NCBI GenBank assembly: GCA_020845495.1
Contig: JADLFM010000070.1
Location: 1-6,902 of the forward strand
Direction: 5' to 3'
DNA length: 6,902 nucleotides
From: Chloroflexota bacterium
Lineage (GTDB): Bacteria > Chloroflexota > UBA6077 > JACCZL01
Shown here: positions 1 through 5,287 of the stretch, piece after piece
Position numbering within the stretch: position 1 is the stretch's first letter
Layout: each line of letters opens with the position of its first letter
Made by a program: the position numbers and the translations under genes
The notes under the pieces: generated by a model
The model's database searches: none
The model's input: the letters and a program-made list of their open reading frames with translations, nothing else
Told to the model about the DNA's origin: nothing

Positions 1-28
1 ATAGGCGAACGGTCTGCTCGTGATAGCA

Positions 29-322
29 CTAACGAGGCGGATGGAACGGGGAGACTGCGGCAAGCAACCCGGTCAGTTGCTGCGGCTCGCTCTGCATCAA
101 GGCATGCAGTTGCGGTATGAGTGTCGGATGGAGGTTTCTGGTTGGGTCACTGACTGCGCTGAGCGGAGAGTCAGCGCCTCGGTGGGGGAGACTGCTATGA
201 GCGTCCGGGCCATGCCACGGCGACGTCCCGAAGACGGGGCTGATGCTCACCAGAGTCAGGGTCAGCAAGACGGCCAGCAGTACCGGCCCACTGGTATCCG
301 TGATGATGCGATGGGCTGTCAC
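29..322 (-). CDS. small putative membrane-anchored or exported protein, function unknown
   Basis: I do not recognise this 97-residue protein. A GTG start lies 7 nt after the stop of the CDF gene, and a GAGG motif overlapping that stop sits 5 nt upstream of the GTG, so translation is probably coupled. Residues 13-31 form one hydrophobic stretch (PVLLAVLLTLTLVSISPVF), which could be a signal anchor or an uncleaved signal peptide. The remainder is polar, rich in Pro and Leu, with seven His in the whole protein (for example WHG, AHSS, PHRG). Third codon positions are mostly G or C, as in the neighbouring genes, which supports coding. As the last gene of an ArsR-CDF unit it could be an envelope accessory to metal export, but that is inference from position only. 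It has no cysteine pair or known metal motif. It could still be a spurious open frame. Confidence 0.45.
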   Translation of the reverse strand: MTAHRIITDTSGPVLLAVLLTLTLVSISPVFGTSPWHGPDAHSSLPHRGADSPLSAVSDPTRNLHPTLIPQLHALMQSEPQQLTGLLAAVSPFHPPR

Positions 323-329
323 CTTGGCC

Positions 330-1232
330 TCAGTCTCCACACTCGCAGAGCTCGCCGCTGGTCCATGCTTCCCAGCCTTCTTTGATAGCCAAACCCGCAA
401 CCACCAGGCCAGCGATCGGGTCCATCCACCACCAGCCGCACAGACTGTTGGCTGCTAAGCCAACGAGCACCACGGCAGACAGGTAGGTACACAACTGGGT
501 CTGACCGGCATCAGCCTTGAGGGCGACTGACCCCAACCCACGAGCGACGTGGCGCTTCGCCCAGGCGATCGCGGGCATTACGACGAGGGAAAGCGCGGTG
601 ATCGACAGGCCAATCGGGCTGCTGTTGGGCTCCTCGCTGATGCCCAGCAGCTTGGTTGCTGAGTCATAGACCACGTACAGGGCTATGGCAAAGAAGCTAA
701 GCGCAATCAGCCGAACCGCGCGGCGCTCGATGCGCTCGTCAGCTTCCGGATCGGCGCTGCGATGCGACAGGCGCCAAGTGATGACCAGGGCGCTGGAGAC
801 CTCGACCAGAGAATCCAGGCCGAACCCGACCAACGCGATTGAGCCGGCTAACAGCCCGCTACCGATCGCCACCACACCCTCAAGGAGGTTCCAGGCGATG
901 GTGGCCGCGGTGAGCCACCAGGCCTGACGTCGGAGCCGCCGCTCTTGCTCAGGGGGGAGATCGACGCGGCTGGTGGTGCTGCACGCTTCGCCACAGCCAC
1001 ACCCGTCGGTTGGCGGGAACCCCAGCGCGCCCAGCGTGTCCTTGATGGTGTCCTCGGAGACGGTCCGCGGATCGAAGCGCAGGCTCAGCTGGCCAGTGCT
1101 GGGAGCAACGGTGATGTCGCTGAGCCCAGGGAGGGTTCTCAGCCGCGTGGCGATGCGCGCTGCGTCCTTCTCACAGTCGAGATTTGCAAGCGTCAGGTCG
1201 AGCCGAGAGTGCTGATCGGTCGATTCAATCAC
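330..1232 (-). CDS. CDF-family heavy-metal cation transporter with N-terminal HMA-like domain
   Basis: Predicted inner-membrane exporter of divalent metal ions, 300 residues. The GTG start is chosen because GAGGAG lies 6 nt upstream and overlaps the repressor stop; a longer frame beginning at 1334 would run into the ArsR gene. Residues about 10-72 look like a ferredoxin-fold HMA domain, ending in the typical LGALGFP, but with one Cys (C20) in place of the usual CxxC. A cysteine cluster follows (C78, C80, C84). The membrane part begins near residue 104. The TM2 region reads GFGLDSLVEV (D140, E144), and the TM5-like region has D241, Q244 and C248 instead of the HxxxD of zinc CDFs. The protein ends shortly after the last membrane span with ELCECGD, so the usual cytoplasmic C-terminal domain is missing. 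The soft ligands and the CmtR-like repressor suggest Cd/Pb or related metals rather than only zinc; the substrate is inferred. Confidence 0.88.
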   Translation of the reverse strand: MIESTDQHSRLDLTLANLDCEKDAARIATRLRTLPGLSDITVAPSTGQLSLRFDPRTVSEDTIKDTLGALGFPPTDGCGCGEACSTTSRVDLPPEQERRLRRQAWWLTAATIAWNLLEGVVAIGSGLLAGSIALVGFGLDSLVEVSSALVITWRLSHRSADPEADERIERRAVRLIALSFFAIALYVVYDSATKLLGISEEPNSSPIGLSITALSLVVMPAIAWAKRHVARGLGSVALKADAGQTQLCTYLSAVVLVGLAANSLCGWWWMDPIAGLVVAGLAIKEGWEAWTSGELCECGD

Positions 1233-1242
1233 GCAGTGCTCC

Positions 1243-1572
1243 TCAACGCTCGTAGCGAGTGCAGGCGTAGACCCGCGAGGCGACCTCGGCGAGGATGCCC
1301 TCAGCCTGCCGCAGCAGCTCCTCGACGCGGGCATCAGCCAGGCGGTAGTAGACGAAACGCCCCTCTTGGCGGCTCACGACCAGGCCACATTCCCTCAAGC
1401 ACGAAAGGTGGCTAGAGGCGTTCGGCTGCGAGAGCCCGGTCGCCTCGATGACCTCGGATACGGTCTTCTCTCCAAGACGCAGGCTTTCCAGAATGGCGAG
1501 CCGCGAGGGATCAGCCAGACCCCGAAAGAGCTTGGCTTTCAGCGTAAGGGAGAGGTCTTCGATAACTGCCAC
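1243..1572 (-). CDS. ArsR/SmtB-family metal-responsive repressor, CmtR-like
   Basis: Winged-helix repressor expected to bind DNA when metal-free and to release it on binding metal, controlling itself and the downstream CDF gene. Family hallmarks are the LADPSRLAILESL helix, the recognition helix LSQPNASSHLSCLRECGLV and the wing EGRFVYYRLAD. Two cysteines spaced C-x3-C in the recognition helix region (C58, C62) plus a C-terminal Cys (C104, in VYACTRY) match the three-thiolate Cd/Pb site known for mycobacterial CmtR. The ELCVCDL motif of arsenic-type ArsR is absent. The GTG at 1572 is preferred (109 residues) because AAGGG lies 6 nt upstream; a TTG two codons earlier abuts that SD and is less likely. 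The stop lies 10 nt before the CDF start, so the two form an operon. Confidence 0.9.
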   Translation of the reverse strand: MAVIEDLSLTLKAKLFRGLADPSRLAILESLRLGEKTVSEVIEATGLSQPNASSHLSCLRECGLVVSRQEGRFVYYRLADARVEELLRQAEGILAEVASRVYACTRYER

Positions 1573-1578
1573 TGGCAA

Positions 1579-1597
1579 CCCTTCGAGCGATCAAGGG
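1579..1597 (-). promoter_or_regulatory. inverted repeat covering the ArsR-gene ribosome binding site
   Basis: On the minus strand this reads CCCTTGATCGCTCGAAGGG. CCCTT can pair with AAGGG, and GA/UC can add two pairs around a UCGC loop if one G bulges. The AAGGG half is the SD of the repressor gene, so the stem could mask the SD in mRNA, or the dyad could be a DNA operator. The pairing is seen in the sequence; the function is inferred. Confidence 0.35.
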
Positions 1598-1599
1598 AA

Positions 1600-1620
1600 A
1601 TATAATCATATGGAGATATG
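1600..1620. promoter_or_regulatory. AT-rich divergent promoter/operator candidate (ArsR-type)
   Basis: This is an island of A and T in otherwise GC-rich DNA between the divergent ArsR and response-regulator genes. It contains the perfect dyad CATAT-GGAG-ATATG (1607-1620) and three ATAT tetranucleotides at an exact 8-bp period (1600, 1608, 1616). A consensus -10 TATAAT occurs on the plus strand (1601-1606) and TATGAT on the minus strand (1610-1605). No good -35 is visible for either. The position just upstream of the repressor gene fits an autoregulatory ArsR operator. The plus-strand hexamer would give the response-regulator gene a leader of more than 100 nt. Confidence 0.45.
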
Positions 1621-1745
1621 TAGTACCAATCGCAGCATCGGAATCTGGATTTGAATTGGCAAGGGCCCACCTGCACCAGATGGCCCGCATGAGTAGCATG
1701 CCACGCTGAGTGCTCGGGCGCTCGACGTGACAGTTGGAGGAGTGC

Positions 1746-2453
1746 GTGGCCACCATCCTGCTCGTTGACGACGAGCAGAACCTCGTCGACCTCCTGCGCG
1801 GGACGCTCCAGCGCGAGGGCTACGACGTCCTCGAAGCGCTCGATGGCCGCGCCGCGCTTGCGATGGCTCGGGAGCACGACGTGGATCTCGTCGTGCTCGA
1901 CGTGATGTTGCCGGACATCGATGGCATTGAAGTGTGCCGGCAACTGCGCCAGTTCTCAGATGCGTATGTGGTGATGCTCACGGCTCGTGTCGAGGAAATC
2001 GACAAGATCGTCGGTCTGTCTGTCGGCGCAGACGACTATGTAACCAAGCCGTTCAGTCCGCGTGAGGTGGCGGCACGGGTACGGGCGCTCTTGCGACGAC
2101 CACGCCTGTCCCAAATGACGAACGTACAGACAGGCACTGACGAACCCACCCCCCACATCTTCGGGGAGCTAGTCATCGACGAGACTCGGCACGAGGCTGT
2201 CCTTGCAGGGCAGATACTTTCGTTGACAGTGCGCGAATTCTCGTTGCTCCTGGTCCTTGCGAGCCACCCGGGTCGTGTCTTCACCCGCCTGCAGTTGCTT
2301 GAGGCCATCTGGGGCGATGAGTACTACGATGATCACGTCGTCGACGTTCACGTCGCCAATCTGCGCCGCAAGCTGGCTGACGATCCGGCGCAACCAAGGT
2401 TTATCGAAACGGTGCGCGGCGTCGGGTACCGGTTTGGGCCGAGGTCTAGCTGA
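1746..2453 (+). CDS. OmpR/PhoB-family response regulator
   Basis: Two-component response regulator, 235 residues, expected to be phosphorylated by the kinase encoded immediately downstream and then to bind promoter DNA. The receiver domain (about 2-118) has the acidic pocket D8-D9, phospho-acceptor D52 (VVLDVMLPD), T79 and K101 (TKPFSP). The winged-helix effector domain (about 135-233) shows the classic LTVREFSLLLVLASHPGRVFT, the DDHVVDVHVANLRRKL recognition segment and the FIETVRGVGYRF wing. The GTG at 1746 is chosen because GGAGG lies 5 nt upstream; a TTG at 1734 overlaps that SD. The stop overlaps the kinase start by one base (TGATG), so the pair is translationally coupled. The methionine-rich partner kinase suggests a copper or silver response, CusR/CopR-like in role, but the regulator itself does not prove this. 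Confidence 0.95.
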   Translation: MATILLVDDEQNLVDLLRGTLQREGYDVLEALDGRAALAMAREHDVDLVVLDVMLPDIDGIEVCRQLRQFSDAYVVMLTARVEEIDKIVGLSVGADDYVTKPFSPREVAARVRALLRRPRLSQMTNVQTGTDEPTPHIFGELVIDETRHEAVLAGQILSLTVREFSLLLVLASHPGRVFTRLQLLEAIWGDEYYDDHVVDVHVANLRRKLADDPAQPRFIETVRGVGYRFGPRSS

Positions 2454-3637
2454 TGCAACTCAGGCGGTGGCGACGGCGCCTGTGGGGTAGCCTCGGCGTC
2501 AAGCTCTTCATTTCGTACGTCGCAATTGTCGTCGCCGGGATGGTCACGCTTCTCGCCGTCTCCGAGATCGTATCGAGAACGTTCTTCGAGGATCACTTCG
2601 CTCGCATGATGAGCAGCACAACTATGCAGGGCATGATGGGAATGATAGGCCCCGGCATGATGGGCTCGGGGCCTTCCAGCCCGATGTGGAGCGCCTTCGA
2701 CACGGTCGTCGAGGACACCTTTCGGACGGCAATGCGCGAGGCGTTGTTCATCGGATCCGGTGTCGCCCTTGTCACAGCAGTTGGCGTCAGTCTGTTCGTG
2801 ACTGCCCGTGTCGTCGGGCCGATTCGCCGACTGGCGATCGCTAGTCGGCGAGTAGCAGACGGCCACTATGCCGAACGGGTCACCCCGGGCACGCACGACG
2901 AACTGGGCGAGCTCGCCATGAGCTTCAATGAGATGGCGTCCTCGCTTGAGGCAGCCGAACGACGCCGGCTCGATTTGATCGGCGACGTTGCTCACGAGCT
3001 ACGAACTCCGGTGACGACGCTGGAGGGATACTTAGAGGAGTTGCTCGACGAGCAAATTGAGCCCAGCCCGGAGCTCTGGGCGAAGCTTCACGGCGAGGCC
3101 GGTCGGCTGCGTCGCTTAATCGACGATCTGCAGCAGTTGTCTCGTGCCGAGGCGCGTCAGCTCCCCATGCACTTCGAAACGATCGCACCCGACATACTGG
3201 TTCGGGAGGCCGTCGATCGTCTGGCGCCTCAGTTCGACGACAAGGGATTGCGGCTGCTCGTGGAGGCGGCACCGGACGCGCCGTCCGTTCGGGCTGATCG
3301 CGAGCGAGCACAGCAGGTCCTGGTCAACCTGCTCACCAACGCGTTGCGCTACACGACGGCCCCCGGCTCGGTCACCGTCACCCTCTATGAGCTTGATCGC
3401 GAGGTCAAGATCGCCGTGGCCGATTCCGGCGTGGGGATTTCCCCCGAGCAGTTGCCACACGTCTTCGAGCGGTTCTATCGCGTCGACAAGTCGCGCAGCC
3501 GGGCCCTTGGGGGAAGCGGCATCGGCCTCACGATTGCGAAAGCCGTGGTCGAGGCGATGGGGGGCCGAATCTGGGCGGAGTCTGCCGGCCTGGGGCGCGG
3601 GGCCCGGTTCGTCTTCACGCTTCCGACCGCCCGCTGA
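2453..3637 (+). CDS. sensor histidine kinase with methionine-rich extracytoplasmic loop
   Basis: Membrane-bound sensor kinase, 394 residues. It has TM1 at about 16-37, an extracytoplasmic loop at about 38-95, TM2 at about 97-118, and a HAMP domain at about 119-170 (VVGPIRRL ... DELGELAMSFNEM). The dimerisation/phosphoacceptor helix carries H181 (DVAHELRTP). The catalytic domain has the N box (NLLTNALRY, N296), G1 box (DSGVGI, 324-329), F box (FERFYRVDK) and G2 box (GGSGIGL, 353-359), so all catalytic motifs are intact. The sensor loop is very short and holds nine Met between residues 52 and 78 (MM, M, MMGM, GPGMMG, PM) with no Cys, the composition of Cu(I)/Ag(I) thioether sites. Direct binding is therefore inferred as the signal. 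The Met-rich GPGMMG also occurs in the secreted protein encoded downstream. CusS-type kinases are the closest functional parallel, though their sensor domain is normally much longer. Confidence 0.94.
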   Translation: MQLRRWRRRLWGSLGVKLFISYVAIVVAGMVTLLAVSEIVSRTFFEDHFARMMSSTTMQGMMGMIGPGMMGSGPSSPMWSAFDTVVEDTFRTAMREALFIGSGVALVTAVGVSLFVTARVVGPIRRLAIASRRVADGHYAERVTPGTHDELGELAMSFNEMASSLEAAERRRLDLIGDVAHELRTPVTTLEGYLEELLDEQIEPSPELWAKLHGEAGRLRRLIDDLQQLSRAEARQLPMHFETIAPDILVREAVDRLAPQFDDKGLRLLVEAAPDAPSVRADRERAQQVLVNLLTNALRYTTAPGSVTVTLYELDREVKIAVADSGVGISPEQLPHVFERFYRVDKSRSRALGGSGIGLTIAKAVVEAMGGRIWAESAGLGRGARFVFTLPTAR

Positions 3638-3650
3638 GCAACCTCGGCGG

Positions 3651-3668
3651 CTTGATCGAATCTTGATC
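3651..3668 (+). promoter_or_regulatory. direct repeat CTTGATC-N4-CTTGATC, candidate response-regulator site
   Basis: Two perfect 7-bp copies begin at 3651 and 3662, an 11-bp period or one helical turn. OmpR/PhoB-family regulators typically bind tandem direct repeats with this spacing. The site lies about 85-100 bp upstream of the SHOCT gene and just after the kinase stop. A TTGACG at 3686-3691 could act as a -35, but no clear -10 follows. Binding by the adjacent regulator is inference. Confidence 0.45.
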
Positions 3669-3694
3669 CTTCGCCGCATCGTCCCTTGACGTCC

Positions 3695-3718
3695 CCGGTC
3701 CACACTGAAAGTGACCGG
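3695..3718. promoter_or_regulatory. inverted repeat CCGGTC-N12-GACCGG
   Basis: A perfect 6-bp dyad with a 12-nt spacer, located between the candidate -35 and the SHOCT gene. ACT/AGT inside the spacer can add three pairs if part of the left arm bulges. It could be an operator or a leader hairpin. There is no U-tract, so it is not a good terminator. Function unknown. Confidence 0.3.
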
Positions 3719-3753
3719 TCTGGCTGAAGTCGCCGGGCGCGGAGGACCAGGAG

Positions 3754-4002
3754 ATGATGGGCTACGGCTACGGAATGTGGGGCATGTGGGGTGGCTTCGG
3801 GATGCTGCTCGGCCTGGTCTTCTGGCTCGCAGTCATCGGCCTGGTGGTCTTCGGGCTCCGCGCGCTGATGACCGCTCAAGATCGAGGGGCACACGAGGAC
3901 GCTCTTGAGATCGTGCGCCGTCGGTTTGCCAGGGGCGAGATCAGTCCGGCCGAGTTTGAGGTCGCGCGACGCGCACTCACAGAGGATCGTGAGCCACGCT
4001 AG
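3754..4002 (+). CDS. small SHOCT-domain membrane protein with Met/Gly/aromatic-rich N-terminus
   Basis: An 82-residue protein with three parts. The N-terminus (1-17) is made almost only of Met, Gly, Tyr, Trp and Phe (MMGYGYGMWGMWGGFGM). One transmembrane helix spans about 18-38. A cytoplasmic SHOCT motif lies at about 49-75 (DALEIVRRRFARGEISPAEFEVARRAL), a short helical module found at the C-terminus of many small membrane proteins and thought to mediate oligomerisation or interaction. The ATG at 3754 has GGAGG 8 nt upstream; a second in-frame ATG follows directly. The N-terminal MMG and repeated Met/Trp echo the Met-rich kinase loop and secreted protein on either side, so a shared role in envelope metal handling is plausible but unproven. 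It probably forms a transcription unit with the next gene, 21 nt away. Confidence 0.85.
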   Translation: MMGYGYGMWGMWGGFGMLLGLVFWLAVIGLVVFGLRALMTAQDRGAHEDALEIVRRRFARGEISPAEFEVARRALTEDREPR

Positions 4003-4023
4003 GAGTATGGAAGGAGCATGATC

Positions 4024-4803
4024 ATGTGGCGACGAACGAGCGTAAGTGTGGCTGCAGTTCTTGTTATCGCCTCGCTGACATTCGGTACTCCGTCGGCCGA
4101 GGCGCAGGGCTATCCGGGCGGTCCAGGATGTGGTCCGGGCTCCGGCACGGGCTGGGGACCAGGGAATCGGTACGGCGGCATGATGGGGCCCGGGATGATG
4201 GGTCCAGGCATGATGGGTCCTGGCATGATGGGACCGGGGATGATGGGCCAGGGGACGTACGGCCCGTGGGCGAGTGGAGCGGCGCAGGCCGCGCCTGCCA
4301 TGAGCCTGGATCAGGCCGTCCAGAACGTCCAGGCGTACGTGACGCAGATGGGTAACGCGGACCTGGCAGTCGACGAGGTCATGGAGTTCACCCAGAACTA
4401 CTACGCGATTGTCAAGGAGCGAAGCACCGGCCTGGGTGCCTTCGAGGTGCTCGTGAACAAGGCCAACGGGGGTGTGTTACCGGAGCTCGGCCCGAACATG
4501 ATGTGGAACACCAAGTACGGTCACATGGCCGACTGGGGATGCGGGACTGGTGCCGGCGCTGCTGCCGTTCCGAGTCCGTCGGTGACCGCTGACCAGGCGC
4601 GGCAGGTCGCCCAGCAATGGCTCGACCAGTATCAGGCGGGCAGCGCCACCGAAGAGCCCGACGCCTTCTACGGCTACTACACCGTCCACACGCTGCGGGA
4701 CGGCCAGGTGAGCGGCATGCTTTCGGTGAACGCCTACACCGGCCAGGTCTGGTACCACACCTGGCACGGCGCGTTCATCGGTAGGAAGGAGCTTGAGCAG
4801 TAA
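4024..4803 (+). CDS. secreted Met-rich protein with MMGPG repeats and two PepSY-like regions
   Basis: Predicted exported protein of 259 residues with no family name I recognise. A signal peptide is clear: MWRR, a hydrophobic core at 7-20, and a likely cleavage after SAEA (residue 27). The mature N-terminus is Gly/Pro-rich, followed by five pentapeptides MMGPG (the last MMGQG) at residues 53-77. Residues about 93-160 (SLDQAVQNVQAYV ... LVNKANGGVLPE) and about 187-252 (VTADQARQVAQQWL ... LSVNAYTGQVWYHTW) each resemble a PepSY fold: a helix followed by strands ending in a turn such as 'xNxxTGxV'. ATG 4024 is preferred because AAGGAG lies 7 nt upstream; the ATG at 4018 is only 1 nt from it. Paired Met side chains suggest Cu(I)/Ag(I) binding, making this a possible periplasmic or cell-surface metal buffer and a target of the upstream two-component system. 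That role is inferred. Confidence 0.88.
   Translation: MWRRTSVSVAAVLVIASLTFGTPSAEAQGYPGGPGCGPGSGTGWGPGNRYGGMMGPGMMGPGMMGPGMMGPGMMGQGTYGPWASGAAQAAPAMSLDQAVQNVQAYVTQMGNADLAVDEVMEFTQNYYAIVKERSTGLGAFEVLVNKANGGVLPELGPNMMWNTKYGHMADWGCGTGAGAAAVPSPSVTADQARQVAQQWLDQYQAGSATEEPDAFYGYYTVHTLRDGQVSGMLSVNAYTGQVWYHTWHGAFIGRKELEQ
4180..4254 (+). repeat. five tandem 15-bp units encoding MMGPG/MMGQG
   Basis: ATGATG recurs at 4180, 4195, 4210, 4225 and 4240. Each unit encodes Met-Met-Gly-Pro-Gly, except Gln for Pro in the last. The Met codons are fixed, but the Pro codons are CCC, CCA, CCT and CCG in turn and the Gly codons vary, so the peptide is conserved more than the DNA. Confidence 0.95.
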
Positions 4804-4829
4804 CCTCAGCCGGACGATACAACCGTCGT

Positions 4830-4859
4830 GGTGGCAGTCCCCGTCATGGGGCTGCCACC
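4830..4859. terminator. strong hairpin between convergent genes, likely transcription terminator
   Basis: GGTGGCAG-T-CCCC pairs with GGGGCTGCCACC across a GTCAT loop, giving 12 pairs with one bulged T. It lies 26 nt after the secreted-protein stop and 18 nt before the end of the convergent repressor gene, so it could serve both directions. No clear U-tract follows on the plus strand, so Rho-independent action is not certain. CCTCAG (4804-4809) and CTGAGG (4859-4864) could extend or compete with the fold. Confidence 0.6.
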
Positions 4860-4877
4860 TGAGGCCGGCGACATCGT

Positions 4878-5144
4878 TTATGCCGCCCGCGTGAGCAGCT
4901 TGACGGTGCGGGCGATCTTGGCTCGAGCTTCGTCGGGGGAATGCTGAGCCATGCACTCGTCGACGTAGGCCCCGACGATTTCACCCGCCGCGCGCTCGAG
5001 CGCCGTCCTGGCCGCTAGAACCTGGAGCAGGATCGCCTCGCAATCCCGCTCCTCGTCGATCATCTTCTGAATCCCGCGGACCTGGCCCTCGATCCGCGCA
5101 AGGCGGTCCTTGATTCGTCGTTCCGCCTCGGCCCTTGCTTCCAT
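4878..5144 (-). CDS. CsoR/FrmR-family repressor, CstR-like (Cys-Tyr-Cys)
   Basis: A four-helix-bundle DNA-binding repressor of the DUF156 family, 88 residues. It shows the family core RLARIEGQVRGIQKMIDEERDC followed by ILLQVLAAR and the second-Cys helix. Copper CsoR uses Cys, His and Cys; here the equivalent positions are C35, Y60 and C64 (AYVDECM). The two thiols are kept and the copper-ligand His is lost, as expected for persulfide-sensing CstR-type members, which form di- or trisulfide links between the two Cys. The divergent neighbour encodes a persulfide dioxygenase-rhodanese fusion, supporting a sulfane-sulfur sensor. ATG 5144 is chosen because GGAG lies 6 nt upstream; a GTG at 5156 in the same frame has no SD. 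Repression of both its own gene and the divergent operon through the two dyads upstream is inferred. A metal-sensing role is less likely but not excluded. Confidence 0.9.
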   Translation of the reverse strand: MEARAEAERRIKDRLARIEGQVRGIQKMIDEERDCEAILLQVLAARTALERAAGEIVGAYVDECMAQHSPDEARAKIARTVKLLTRAA

Positions 5145-5198
5145 CGCCCACTCCACTCATTGGCGCCCGGGCCTCGTGTACGAGCCCGCCTCGTAAAC

Positions 5199-5217
5199 AT
5201 TATACCCGAGGGGGGTA
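5199..5217 (-). promoter_or_regulatory. repressor-gene promoter -10 overlapped by dyad TACCC-N5-GGGTA
   Basis: The inverted repeat TACCC-GAGGG-GGGTA (5203-5217) contains the G/C tracts flanked by TA that are typical of CsoR-family operators. On the minus strand a perfect TATAAT (5204-5199) overlaps its edge, 54 nt before the repressor ATG. Bound repressor would block RNA polymerase, giving autoregulation. No good -35 hexamer is seen. Confidence 0.65.
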
Positions 5218-5287
5218 CTGAGCTGGGCGTGCGCACCGGCGTGCAGCTTCATGAGGACTCCGTCACACCGAACAACATGGCCGGAAT

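Noticed and set aside
20..385. Plus-strand open frame at the left edge
   Set aside because: Overlaps the minus-strand small gene and the CDF C-terminus, Arg/Gln-rich, no SD or domain; the minus-strand frame has better start context.
1233..1334. N-terminal extension of the CDF gene from 1334
   Set aside because: It overlaps the ArsR coding region and is Arg/Ser/Pro-rich; the GTG at 1232 has GAGGAG at the right distance.
945..1415. Plus-strand open frame opposite the CDF and ArsR genes
   Set aside because: Arg/Pro/Ala-rich composition typical of a shadow frame; both genes beneath it have strong motifs.
2348..2995. Minus-strand open frame of 215 codons opposite the kinase gene
   Set aside because: Antisense to the intact response regulator and kinase, His/Asp-rich and low in hydrophobic structure, no domain and no SD.
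4180..4254. Tandem repeats as a CRISPR array
   Set aside because: The units are contiguous 15-bp steps without spacers and encode an in-frame peptide.
4110..4301. Pro/Gly/Ile-rich minus-strand frame opposite the MMGPG repeats
   Set aside because: A by-product of the repeat on the opposite strand; no SD and it lies inside a well-supported gene.
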